A DNA stretch of 64,000 bases from CBDBKL01 sp965206675 (GTDB lineage Bacteria > Bdellovibrionota > Bdellovibrionia > Bdellovibrionales > JAKFYE01): NCBI GenBank assembly GCA_965206675.1, contig CBDBKL010000002.1:1-64000 (forward strand), in the 5' to 3' direction. The translations under genes and the position numbers were made by a program. The notes beneath the pieces are model-generated. The model had not been told where the DNA came from and did not search any database. It was given only the letters and a program-made list of their open reading frames with translations. Numbering within the stretch: the stretch's first letter is position 1; each line of letters opens with the position of its first letter. Below are positions 17,348 to 25,663 of this stretch, piece after piece.

Positions 17348-17875
17348 TTACCCTATCCCTTCATCCTTATACCATTTTGAATACTTGATATAGTTATCTG
17401 CAGATTGTTTTAAAAATTTCAACTCTTCTGGCTTTAACTCTCTTACAACCTTTGCCGGACGACCCATTATTAAAACCCCTTCACCAAACTTTTGATTTTC
17501 AGTAACAAGACTTCCCGCCCCTACCATAGAATGAGGTCCAATATGCACCTGATCCATTAACACAGATCCCATGCCTATAAGAGATTCAAAATCCACTGTA
17601 CAACCATGTAAAATCACACCGTGCCCTATCGTTACACGATCCCCCAAAGTCGTACCGCACTTGCCATACGTTCCATGAATAATGCACCCATCTTGTAAAT
17701 TCGTTTCCTTTCCCAACTTAATTTTATAAACATCACCCCTCAATACAGAGTTAAACCAAATAGATGATCCGTCCCCGATCTCTACATCCCCAATTAACTT
17801 CACTCCAGAAGCAAGAAAGACATCTCTTCCCACAGAAGGCGTCTTACCATTAAGAGGCTGAATCAATGGCATCAA
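17348..17875 (-). CDS. Gamma-carbonic-anhydrase family hexapeptide-repeat protein
   Basis: A 175-residue left-handed beta-helix protein. Hexapeptide repeats run through residues 20-140 (VKLIGDVEIGDGSSIWFNSV, LRGDVYKIKLGKETNLQDGC). The metal-site histidines sit in IIHGTYGK, VTIGHGVILHGC, as in the YrdA/PaaY/gamma-CA group, and the usual C-terminal helix begins GRPAKVVRELKPEEL. Members are trimeric and either hydrate CO2, act as CoA-ester hydrolases, or are of unknown role; sequence does not decide. The start ATG-ATG overlaps the miaB stop, and dnaE follows after 3 bp, so all three are translationally linked. Confidence 0.85.
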   Translation of the reverse strand: MMPLIQPLNGKTPSVGRDVFLASGVKLIGDVEIGDGSSIWFNSVLRGDVYKIKLGKETNLQDGCIIHGTYGKCGTTLGDRVTIGHGVILHGCTVDFESLIGMGSVLMDQVHIGPHSMVGAGSLVTENQKFGEGVLIMGRPAKVVRELKPEELKFLKQSADNYIKYSKWYKDEGIG

Positions 17876-19200
17876 TGCAATACCCTTTCGCCACGAAGAG
17901 TTTGGGGGAACGCTTTAAGAACACGCACAGAGACAGTCTTTCCAATATCCGTAGGCTCCCCAGAAAAATGAACCACTTTATTTTGAGTCGAACGCCCTAT
18001 AACAACATGAGGATTTTTTTCATCCATCTTCTCAACAAGAACTTCCAACACTTTGTTTTCATAACGTTTTGCCAAACCTAAAGAGATCTCCCTATGCTTT
18101 TCAAAAAGCCGAGTCAGTCTTTTTTGCTTTGCCCCCTCTTCCACTTGATCCTCATAACGAGCCGCCTTTGTGTAAGGTCTAGGGCTGTATTTAAAAGCAA
18201 AAAGCGATTCATAGGGCACTTCATCCAAAAGGCTCATTGTATCTTCAAATTCTTCTTCTGTTTCACCCGGAAACCCAACAATAATGTCTGTTGAAAAAGA
18301 CACCCCTGGAATACCCTCTAAAATCATCTTGGCCTTACGAATATAATCTTCACGTGTATAGCCACGATTCATCTTATCTAAAACACGAGAGTTTCCTGAC
18401 TGCACAGGAAGATGAACATAATCACAAATCTTTTCCCTATACCGAGCACTCACATCCACCAATTTTTGATCAAAATCTTTAGGGTGACTTGTTGTATATC
18501 GAATGCGCTCAATCTGTGTGTCTTCACTTAATACCCTTAAAAGATCAGCAAAATCAGCTCTACACTCTGACCGATAAGAATTTACATTCTGACCCAATAA
18601 AGTCACTTCCTTAACATTTCTTTGAACAAGAGATTGCACATCGGAAACCAGTTCCTTCAAAGGGCGCGATCTCAAACGCCCCCTCGTAAAGGGAACAACA
18701 CAGAAAGTACAAAAATTATCACAGCCCTTCGTGATATTAACAAATGTGGAAATCCCAGGGTTTCGAACCAAAGTCTCTATTTGGTAAGGTTTATTATGTT
18801 CAAACTTAGCGTGGGATACCTGTTTGTTAAGCTCTTTTGCCTTTCCAATAATCTTTGGAAGAATATCAATGTTGTCCGGGCCAAATACAAAATCTAAAAT
18901 CGGTATATCTTTTAAAAGACGATCCTTTTCTTGCTGCCCAACACAACCCCCCACTCCAATTTTTAAAGAGGGATTGTTTTGCTTTAACTTTCTATATCTC
19001 CCCATTTCAGAGTGCACTTTATGAACAGGCTTTTCCCGAACACTGCACGAATTGATAATAATAAGAGAGGCCTCTTCTGGATTTCCAACAGGTGTATAAT
19101 TGGACATTTCCAATATGGAATACATTCTCTCAGAGTCATGAACATTCATCTGACAACCATACGTAGAAATGTAAACACCACGACGTTCTTGTTCTCTCAT
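17872..19200 (-). CDS. miaB: MiaB, tRNA-2-methylthio-N6-dimethylallyladenosine synthase
   Basis: A 442-residue radical-SAM methylthiotransferase that adds the 2-methylthio group to i6A37 of tRNAs. The N-terminal UPF0004 domain holds Cys16, Cys52 and Cys86 for the auxiliary [4Fe-4S] cluster. The radical-SAM motif is C160-x3-C164-x2-C167 (KGCDNFCTFCVVPF). A C-terminal TRAM domain begins near KRYENKVLEVLVE. GRLRSRPLKELVSDVQSLV and YTTSHPKDF are MiaB-like. It overlaps the downstream gamma-CA gene at 17872-17875. The 25 bp separating it from the lysine-rich gene upstream suggest a shared transcript. Confidence 0.96.
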   Translation of the reverse strand: MREQERRGVYISTYGCQMNVHDSERMYSILEMSNYTPVGNPEEASLIIINSCSVREKPVHKVHSEMGRYRKLKQNNPSLKIGVGGCVGQQEKDRLLKDIPILDFVFGPDNIDILPKIIGKAKELNKQVSHAKFEHNKPYQIETLVRNPGISTFVNITKGCDNFCTFCVVPFTRGRLRSRPLKELVSDVQSLVQRNVKEVTLLGQNVNSYRSECRADFADLLRVLSEDTQIERIRYTTSHPKDFDQKLVDVSARYREKICDYVHLPVQSGNSRVLDKMNRGYTREDYIRKAKMILEGIPGVSFSTDIIVGFPGETEEEFEDTMSLLDEVPYESLFAFKYSPRPYTKAARYEDQVEEGAKQKRLTRLFEKHREISLGLAKRYENKVLEVLVEKMDEKNPHVVIGRSTQNKVVHFSGEPTDIGKTVSVRVLKAFPQTLRGERVLH

Positions 19201-19225
19201 AATGACCCTATTCCTTAGTTACCCA

Positions 19226-19897
19226 TTAATAGTCATCACTATCCTTTGACGGACGAGGGACAATACCCTGAAGCTCATCAGACAATGAATCATCATCAGA
19301 CTCCGCATCATCAATGTTTAAGTTCTGAACAGTCATCATAAAATCCTTCTCCGTAGAAAGATCCTTGCGCATTATCTTAAGATACTTATCTGGCAAGTGC
19401 GATGTGAGTTCATCAATATGCTTTTGAAGTTTCCCGCTTTTAAGAATTTCCCTACGACGTTGAATCATCTTCCAATACATCAAGTAATGGTAACGACAAT
19501 ACCCCTCCGTTGTAGAGATCTCATCGCAATCTCTCACTTTACAGAGGACATTGCCCTCGGCATCTGTAAGAATAACCTCTTCAATGTTTTCATAATCCTC
19601 TGCAATGCGAATACTCTCTATCAACTCTTCCTTGGTCAAAGGCTTCTTTTCTACCGCAGTCGATTGCTTAGCCTTCTTCTGAGGTTTTGCAGATTTTTTC
19701 TTTGCCTTGGCTTTTTTCTTAGCTTTGGGTTTTTTCTTCGCCTTTTTTTTAACGACTTTCTTTTTTTTCTTTTTTAGTTTTTTTGCAGATTTTTTCTTCG
19801 CCTTCTTCTTTTTCTGCACCTTTTTCTTCTTGGATACAGAAGACTTCTTTTTCTTTGCTGCCTTCTTTTTAGTCTTTTGCTTCTTCTTTTTCTTCAT
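19226..19897 (-). CDS. Lysine-rich histone-H1-like basic protein with a Cys/His C-terminal domain
   Basis: A 223-residue two-part protein. Residues 1-80 are almost only Lys, Ala, Ser and Pro (KKAAKKKK-type repeats), resembling the tails of histone-H1-like DNA-binding proteins. Residues 85-223 form a conserved-looking domain: a helical TKEELIESIRIAEDYENIEE, then CKVRDCDEISTTEGYCRYHY, whose three Cys and one His suggest a zinc site, then YWKMIQRRREILKSGKL and an acidic tail. It probably binds nucleic acid through the tail. I recall similar proteins in Bdellovibrio-like bacteria but cannot verify this here. The run of AAG/AAA codons explains the low-complexity sequence at 19660-19890. Confidence 0.75.
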   Translation of the reverse strand: MKKKKKQKTKKKAAKKKKSSVSKKKKVQKKKKAKKKSAKKLKKKKKKVVKKKAKKKPKAKKKAKAKKKSAKPQKKAKQSTAVEKKPLTKEELIESIRIAEDYENIEEVILTDAEGNVLCKVRDCDEISTTEGYCRYHYLMYWKMIQRRREILKSGKLQKHIDELTSHLPDKYLKIMRKDLSTEKDFMMTVQNLNIDDAESDDDSLSDELQGIVPRPSKDSDDY

Positions 19898-19919
19898 AAT
19901 TCTATACCTCTAAATTCTT

Positions 19920-20909
19920 TTAAAACAGCCTTAAAGTGACTCCTCCGGTCTCTGTACGCACAAAAAGACGTCCTGAATCCTGACCCTTTAATCGGCCTCT
20001 AGCTATATCATAAACTCCCTGTTTTGTAGTCCTCAATCCTTGAGGCACAACCAATTTTCCATCCTGTGTTCCAATATTGACACGAGCCGCACTTGTACGA
20101 GGAACCCGAAGGCTAACGTCCCCTGCCTTGGACTGAATGGAAACTTTCACAGCCTTACTCAAACTTGCATTCACTGCACCTTGAAAACTCTTTCCCTTAA
20201 GTGATCCCCGTCTCTTAGAAAAATGCAATTCCGCCTCAGCCACATCAAAGTTTGTATCCCCACTCCCTCCAGTAATAACAACCTTACCCTGATTGGCCTG
20301 CACATGCACAACTCCCGAAACACCACTCATATCCACATCTCCAGTAAAAGACTTGTGCCGAACCTCTCCTTGAATTTTGTTATACTGAGTTTTAACACGA
20401 AATAAATCCGCTTTGATATTTCCCGAATGGGATTTCACTTCTACCTCACCCTCCATAAGATGAAGACTGCCCTCCCCTTTATTTGATAGGGATTTTATCT
20501 TTCCTTTTTTCTGAGAGATTAAAAAACTATGCTTCCAATTTTTTAAAACAACGTCCCCCTCTAAAAGATTGACTCTCAAAGGTAGACTTGGCCCCTTAAT
20601 ATTGATTTGCACATCAGGCGTGGACTTTGTACTTAACATTTTTTCCCATTTTTTCTTGGTGTTAAGTCCCTTTGCCTTAATAAATAGTTCTCCGTTTTTA
20701 ACCTCTGCCTTTGGAACCAAACTCTCTTCGCCCTTTCCCTTTGAAATACGAACTTCCAATTGAGATCCCTGTTCCCCTGAAACATTAACTCTGGCTTTTA
20801 CTCCTATGATATGTAAACGCTGAATGGCCTTTGTTTCAAAAAATTGAACCCCTGCACAAGCCAAATCGCCACCATGCATTGCCATTAAAAAAGCGAAAAG
20901 TGTATACAT
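19920..20909 (-). CDS. Exported DUF4097-like beta-helix protein
   Basis: A 329-residue protein with an N-terminal hydrophobic segment (MYTLFAFLMAMHGGDLACAG) and then repeated short beta strands of the pattern G-x-V-x-(V/L)-x-x-x-x-G: GEGSLHLMEGEVEVKSHSG, GDVDMSGVSGVVHVQANQGK, GSGDTNFDVAEAELHFSKRR. This is the single-stranded right-handed helix seen in DUF4097/DUF4098 putative adhesins. The role is unknown; an envelope location is likely. It lies 22 bp upstream of the lysine-rich gene on the same strand and diverges from the thiolase operon. Confidence 0.7.
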   Translation of the reverse strand: MYTLFAFLMAMHGGDLACAGVQFFETKAIQRLHIIGVKARVNVSGEQGSQLEVRISKGKGEESLVPKAEVKNGELFIKAKGLNTKKKWEKMLSTKSTPDVQINIKGPSLPLRVNLLEGDVVLKNWKHSFLISQKKGKIKSLSNKGEGSLHLMEGEVEVKSHSGNIKADLFRVKTQYNKIQGEVRHKSFTGDVDMSGVSGVVHVQANQGKVVITGGSGDTNFDVAEAELHFSKRRGSLKGKSFQGAVNASLSKAVKVSIQSKAGDVSLRVPRTSAARVNIGTQDGKLVVPQGLRTTKQGVYDIARGRLKGQDSGRLFVRTETGGVTLRLF

Positions 20910-21050
20910 ACAAGATCTCCGAAGACCTACTCTTTCATTCCTGTTTCCTACTGTCTAGTCGATTTTCTATTTAAGAAGTATTTATTTTTATAGACGAAAC
21001 ACCCTCTCCAGCACATAATGGCACCTATTGCCACACAGGGAGAGAGAGAT

Positions 21051-22220
21051 ATGAGCATTTACATTTTAAGTGCTGCACGGACACCCGTTGGAGCTTTTCA
21101 AGGGGCCTTGGCTCAAATTCCTGCGCCTCAATTGGGGGCAGAAGCTATAAAATCTGCTATTGCAAAAGCTACAATCTCCCCTTCCGCCGTTCAAGAATGT
21201 ATTATGGGCCATGTCCTCACTGCTGGGGCCGGACAGGCTCCTGCTCGTCAGGCTGCCATCTATGCAGGACTACCGGAATCTACCGAGTGCCTCACAATTA
21301 ATAAAGTCTGTGGCTCTGGCCTGAAATCCGTAATGATTGCAGCCGATGCTATTCAGTTAGGTCATGCCGAACTGATCGTGGCTGGCGGACAGGAAAATAT
21401 GAGTTTAGCCCCACACCTCTTAGAAAAATCCCGCTCCGGTTATCGGATGGGGCCTGCAAAACTCACCGACTCTATGATTAAAGACGGACTTTGGGATCCC
21501 TACAACGATCTTCATATGGGTCATTGTGCTGAAGAATGCGCCCGAAAATTTTCCTTCTCCCGAGAAGAACAAGACGCTTTTGCCGTAGAAAGCTACCAAC
21601 GCGCACTCAATGCTCAAAAAAACAACGCCTTTAAAGAAGAAATTGTTCCTATACAAATCAAAAGTCGCAAGGGTACAGAGACGATAGATACCGATGAAGA
21701 ACCACAAAAGGTAAAGTTTGAAAAAATCCCCACACTAAAACCGGCCTTTGAAAAAGAGGGCACAATCACCGCTGCCAATGCCAGTAAAATTAATGATGGA
21801 GCGGCCGCTCTTGTTATTGCTAACTCTGAGCAAGTTAAAAAACTAAACGTCAAACCCTTAGCACGCATTGTGAGTTATGCGAGCTTTGCCCAAGATCCAA
21901 AGTGGTTTACGCTGTCGCCCGCAGAAGCTGTTAAGAAAGCTTTAAAAAAAGCCAATTTAGAAACTAAAGATATTGATCTCTGGGAAATCAACGAAGCCTT
22001 TGCCAATGTCGCTATGGCCGCAATAAAAGAACTCAAAATTTCAAGTGATATTGTAAATGTAAATGGTGGAGCTGTAGCCATAGGTCACCCCATTGGGGCC
22101 AGTGGAGCACGCATTTTAACCACTCTTCTCTATGCTATGAAACAAAAATCTGTACGACGAGGCTGCGCTACACTCTGTATAGGTGGAGGTGAGGGAGCTG
22201 CCCTCATTGTAGAAACATGA
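21051..22220 (+). CDS. atoB: Acetyl-CoA acetyltransferase (thiolase)
   Basis: A 389-residue thiolase catalysing reversible condensation of two acetyl-CoA to acetoacetyl-CoA. The nucleophilic Cys87 lies in INKVCGSGLKS. GGQENMS, the NEAFA motif, GHPIGASG with the catalytic His, and the second catalytic Cys in CIGGGEG are all present. I start it at ATG 21051 after GGGAGAGAGA; the frame is open to 21018. The TGA overlaps the ATG of the CoA-transferase A subunit (ATGA), so the three genes form an operon for ketone-body or short-chain acid use, yielding acetyl-CoA from acetoacetate. Confidence 0.93.
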   Translation: MSIYILSAARTPVGAFQGALAQIPAPQLGAEAIKSAIAKATISPSAVQECIMGHVLTAGAGQAPARQAAIYAGLPESTECLTINKVCGSGLKSVMIAADAIQLGHAELIVAGGQENMSLAPHLLEKSRSGYRMGPAKLTDSMIKDGLWDPYNDLHMGHCAEECARKFSFSREEQDAFAVESYQRALNAQKNNAFKEEIVPIQIKSRKGTETIDTDEEPQKVKFEKIPTLKPAFEKEGTITAANASKINDGAAALVIANSEQVKKLNVKPLARIVSYASFAQDPKWFTLSPAEAVKKALKKANLETKDIDLWEINEAFANVAMAAIKELKISSDIVNVNGGAVAIGHPIGASGARILTTLLYAMKQKSVRRGCATLCIGGGEGAALIVET

Positions 22221-22912
22221 TGAAAGTTTGCAAAAATGCACAAGAAGCTATAGCAGGCGTTAAAGATGGTATGACATTTTTACTCGGAGGTTTCGGCCTC
22301 TGCGGAATTCCAGAAAATGCCATAACAGCTCTGCGTGACTCTGGAATAAAAAACTTAACATGTATATCAAACAATGCCGGTGTTGATGACTTTGGCTTAG
22401 GCTTATTATTACAAACGGGCCAAATTAAAAAAATGATCTCCACCTATGTGGGAGAAAATAAAATATTTGAAGAACAATTTCTAAGCGGTCAACTCGAAGT
22501 GGAACTCTGCCCGCAGGGAACACTCGCCGAACGCATACGTGCTGGAGGAGCTGGCATACCAGCCTTCTATACGCCAACAGGTATGGGCACAAAGGTCGCT
22601 GAAAATAAAGAAGTTAAAAACTTTGATGGGCGAGATTATATTTTAGAAAAAGCTCTCACTGGGGATTTTGCATTCGTTAAAGCCTGGAAGGGTGACCGAT
22701 ATGGAAATTTGATTTTTCGAAAAACAGCTCGAAACTTCAATCCTATGATGGCAACCGCTGGGAAAATAACAGTGGCAGAAGTGGAAGAACTTGTAGAGGT
22801 TGGGGAATTAGATCCCGACACTGTCCATACTCCTGGTATTTTCGTACAGCGTATTTTTAAAGGAACAGATTACGAAAAACGTATTGAAATACGTACAACT
22901 TCTGAGGGTTAA
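22217..22912 (+). CDS. scoA: 3-oxoacid CoA-transferase subunit A
   Basis: The 231-residue alpha subunit of succinyl-CoA:3-oxoacid CoA-transferase (SCOT). It carries the GGFGLCGIPENAI CoA-binding glycine-rich start, FEEQFLSGQLEVELCPQGTLAERIRAGG, and PAFYTPTGMGT, all family signatures. The start ATG-ATG overlaps the thiolase stop. It forms the active heterodimer with the B subunit 5 bp downstream and moves CoA from succinyl-CoA to acetoacetate. Confidence 0.93.
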   Translation: MMKVCKNAQEAIAGVKDGMTFLLGGFGLCGIPENAITALRDSGIKNLTCISNNAGVDDFGLGLLLQTGQIKKMISTYVGENKIFEEQFLSGQLEVELCPQGTLAERIRAGGAGIPAFYTPTGMGTKVAENKEVKNFDGRDYILEKALTGDFAFVKAWKGDRYGNLIFRKTARNFNPMMATAGKITVAEVEELVEVGELDPDTVHTPGIFVQRIFKGTDYEKRIEIRTTSEG

Positions 22913-22917
22913 ATCTT

Positions 22918-23574
22918 ATGCCTTTAACACGAGAACAAATCGCTATGCGAATTGCTAAAGACATTAAAGATGGCTATACCATTAATCTCGGTATAGGCAT
23001 TCCCACCCTTGTCGCCAACTATATTCCTGAACAACTAACTGTTATGTTACAAAGTGAAAATGGACTTTTAGGAATGGGTCCTTTTCCCAAAGAAGGGGAT
23101 GTCGATGCGGATCTCATCAATGCGGGAAAGCAAACTGTAACGGCTTCAAAAGGAGCTAGCTTTTTTTCTTCAGCCGATAGTTTTGCAATGATACGAGGGG
23201 GACATGTCGACTTAACTGTACTGGGTGCTATGCAAGTTGATGAAAAAGGAAACATCGCCAACTGGATGATTCCCGGAAAAATGGTTAAAGGCATGGGGGG
23301 AGCTATGGATCTGGTTGCTGGAGCAAAAAATGTTGTTGTAGCCATGCAACATGTGGATAAAAAGGGCAATCCCAAACTTCTTAAAGAGTGCACATTACCT
23401 TTAACGGGAATGAAATGTGTGAATCGTATTGTTTCAGATTTTGGCGTTATTGAAGTGACAGATAAGGGTTTTCTTTTAACGGAACATGCTCCTGACCTAA
23501 AACCGGAAGAAATAAAAGCCGCAACCGCCGCAGACCTAGAAATTTCTAAAGATATAAAATCTATGGGCCTTTGA
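22918..23574 (+). CDS. scoB: 3-oxoacid CoA-transferase subunit B
   Basis: The 218-residue beta subunit of SCOT. It contains the LGIGIPTLVANY glycine loop and SENGLLGMGP, whose Glu is the residue that forms the covalent CoA thioester. GGHVDLTVLGAMQVDEKGNI is also diagnostic. Length is normal. It closes the thiolase-scoA-scoB operon and converges with pyk; 23575-23618 holds no strong terminator hairpin. Confidence 0.94.
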   Translation: MPLTREQIAMRIAKDIKDGYTINLGIGIPTLVANYIPEQLTVMLQSENGLLGMGPFPKEGDVDADLINAGKQTVTASKGASFFSSADSFAMIRGGHVDLTVLGAMQVDEKGNIANWMIPGKMVKGMGGAMDLVAGAKNVVVAMQHVDKKGNPKLLKECTLPLTGMKCVNRIVSDFGVIEVTDKGFLLTEHAPDLKPEEIKAATAADLEISKDIKSMGL

Positions 23575-23618
23575 AAAAATCCGCCTTGCTTTGTAATACA
23601 TAAAGAGAGAGAAGTTTT

Positions 23619-25085
23619 TTAACGCCAACGGAGTGGTTTTTTCTCCCGATCTATAAGATGACCCTCTTTACTGATCGTTAAAACCTTAATAGAATTTGTC
23701 GTTCCCCTTTTTAAAACAGGAAGCCCCATCGTCAATACAACCCTATCCCCCTTCTTAACAATACCCAAATCCACCAATTGTGTCTCTATATGATCTATCG
23801 CCGTATCTGTAGCATCATAAGGGTCAATAGAAAATGTCTTTACTCCCCAAACAAGTTCCAACCTATTTAAAGTTTCCATCAAATGCGTTACCGTAATGAT
23901 TCTCGCTTTTGGCCTAATAGATGATATCAATTTAGCCGTTTGACCCGAAGTGGTTAAACACACTATCGCTTTGGCATCTAAAGTTTTTGCCGTTAACACC
24001 GCACTGGCTGCAATAGCCTCACTTATAGTGTCATATTTATGATTGATCTTATCTTTATAAAATACCCCGCCCTGCCTCTCAACCTCTTGAACAATGTCAT
24101 CCATAACATCCACACACTTAGCAGCATACTTTCCCGTTGCCGTCTCCTCAGATAACATCAAAGCATCACTTCCGTCTAAAACAGCATTGGCAATATCACT
24201 CACCTCAGCTCGCGTCGGCCGAGGATTTTTAACCATGCTATTTAACATCTGTGTCGCCGTTATAACCGGCCGACCAATATCATTGGCTCTCTTAATAATA
24301 TCTTTTTGAATTCCCGATAAACAACTCGGACCCACCTCAACAGCCAAATCTCCCCTAGCAACCATAACCCCATCCGATACTCTAATAATGTTTTCCAAAT
24401 CATCCAGAGCCTTTTTTAATTCTATTTTTGCAATCACTTGAGCGTTAGATTTTTTTTCTTTGATCAATTGCTTTAGGTTTTGAACATCCTCAGCTGATCT
24501 CACAAAACTCAAAGCCACATAATCCACCTTATTCTTTAAGCCAAAATCCAAATCTCTAAGATCCTTGTCTGTTAAAGACTCCAACCCAAGCTCCACCCCC
24601 GGAATATTAACCCCTTTTCTCTCTCTAAGAACTCCACCAAATATAACTTCACATTCTACTTTTCCATCCTTCACACCAATCACAAGCAATTCAATAAGGC
24701 CGTCATCTAAAAGCAGCCGTGTTCCCACACTGCAAATCTTAGACAAATGAGGATGATCCGTTGAAAATTCCATCTCCGTTCCCAATTTTGAATTATCTAT
24801 GATAACAACTTTACCTTTCTGCTTTAATTCCACCTGACCATCTTGTAAGGAATCAATTCGTATTTTAGGGCCCTGTAAGTCCTGTAATAAAGCTATAGGA
24901 GCTTTGAATTCCTTCGAAATCTTCCGAGATCTTTCTATGACTTTTAAATGATCTTCATACTTTCCATGAGAAAAATTAAGGCGTAAAACATTAACTCCCA
25001 TTTCAAAGAGTTCCCTCAGCTCACCCTCACCCATAGAGGCTGGCCCCACCGTAGCTATGATCTTAACACGCCTATCAGCTATCAC
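23619..25085 (-). CDS. pyk: Pyruvate kinase
   Basis: A 488-residue glycolytic enzyme converting PEP and ADP to pyruvate and ATP. The TIM barrel includes KIIATVGPAS, VLRLNFSHG, DLQGPKIRI, the B domain from about residue 75, IAKIELKKALDDLENIIRVSD with the catalytic Lys and Glu, and VMVARGDLAVEV. The active-site MLNSMVKNPRPTRAEVSDIANAV block and a C-terminal allosteric domain (AIVCLTTSGQTAKLISSIRP) are intact. The upstream neighbour on the same strand is a small exported protein, 33 bp away. Confidence 0.96.
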   Translation of the reverse strand: MIADRRVKIIATVGPASMGEGELRELFEMGVNVLRLNFSHGKYEDHLKVIERSRKISKEFKAPIALLQDLQGPKIRIDSLQDGQVELKQKGKVVIIDNSKLGTEMEFSTDHPHLSKICSVGTRLLLDDGLIELLVIGVKDGKVECEVIFGGVLRERKGVNIPGVELGLESLTDKDLRDLDFGLKNKVDYVALSFVRSAEDVQNLKQLIKEKKSNAQVIAKIELKKALDDLENIIRVSDGVMVARGDLAVEVGPSCLSGIQKDIIKRANDIGRPVITATQMLNSMVKNPRPTRAEVSDIANAVLDGSDALMLSEETATGKYAAKCVDVMDDIVQEVERQGGVFYKDKINHKYDTISEAIAASAVLTAKTLDAKAIVCLTTSGQTAKLISSIRPKARIITVTHLMETLNRLELVWGVKTFSIDPYDATDTAIDHIETQLVDLGIVKKGDRVVLTMGLPVLKRGTTNSIKVLTISKEGHLIDREKKPLRWR

Positions 25086-25118
25086 ATCTCACCTACCATT
25101 TTACAAACGGCTGCAATT

Positions 25119-25595
25119 TTATTTATATTCTTTTTCTGCCAAAAACTTAACTACTGAACGATTCTTTATTTGCTTTATATAATTTTCCTTCGCACGACTC
25201 AACCGTTCTAAATAGATTTCTTCTTTTATCTTATTTTTTAATTCTGAGGAAAGATCTTTGCCCTCTAATCCCCATTTTTGTTTTTTGATATCAAATTCTT
25301 GCTCTGTGATCTTAAAATCCCTAACTCGATCAAAAAATAAAAATAATCCATCAATATCCGTCTGACTTCTCCTTGCCTGATCTCCAAGCACATATTCTTC
25401 AGCCATAGCATGAAAAAGTTCTTTCATTTCCTTCAAAGATTTCTTTTCAAAATTATGTTGTTTAAAATGACTGACCCTAATTTCTCTGCCGTTCACTATA
25501 CCTACTAATGGATCATTGATATTAATCCATAAAAATTCAGAAAGAGAATAAATACCGCAAAAGAACATTGCAAGAACAAACCATTTGAAAATCAT
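25119..25595 (-). CDS. Membrane-anchored SurA-N-like protein without a PPIase domain
   Basis: A 158-residue protein with one N-terminal membrane or signal segment (MIFKWFVLAMFFCGIYSLSEF). VGIVNGREIRVSHFKQHNF resembles the start of SurA/parvulin-type chaperones (V-N-G-x-x-I-x-x-x-x-F). The rest is charged helix, ending KNRSVVKFLAEKEYK. There is no peptidyl-prolyl isomerase domain, so at most it is a stand-alone chaperone module. The 68 bp upstream of it hold no other gene. Function uncertain. Confidence 0.55.
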   Translation of the reverse strand: MIFKWFVLAMFFCGIYSLSEFLWININDPLVGIVNGREIRVSHFKQHNFEKKSLKEMKELFHAMAEEYVLGDQARRSQTDIDGLFLFFDRVRDFKITEQEFDIKKQKWGLEGKDLSSELKNKIKEEIYLERLSRAKENYIKQIKNRSVVKFLAEKEYK

Positions 25596-25663
25596 ATTTC
25601 TAATATAACATAAACACTTAACAACAATAAGTAAGGTAAAACAGTAAGAGTCTAAAAGAGACT

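Noticed and set aside
19397..19913. Plus-strand ORFs rich in Phe and Leu
   Set aside because: Antisense of the lysine codon runs of the basic protein at 19226-19897.
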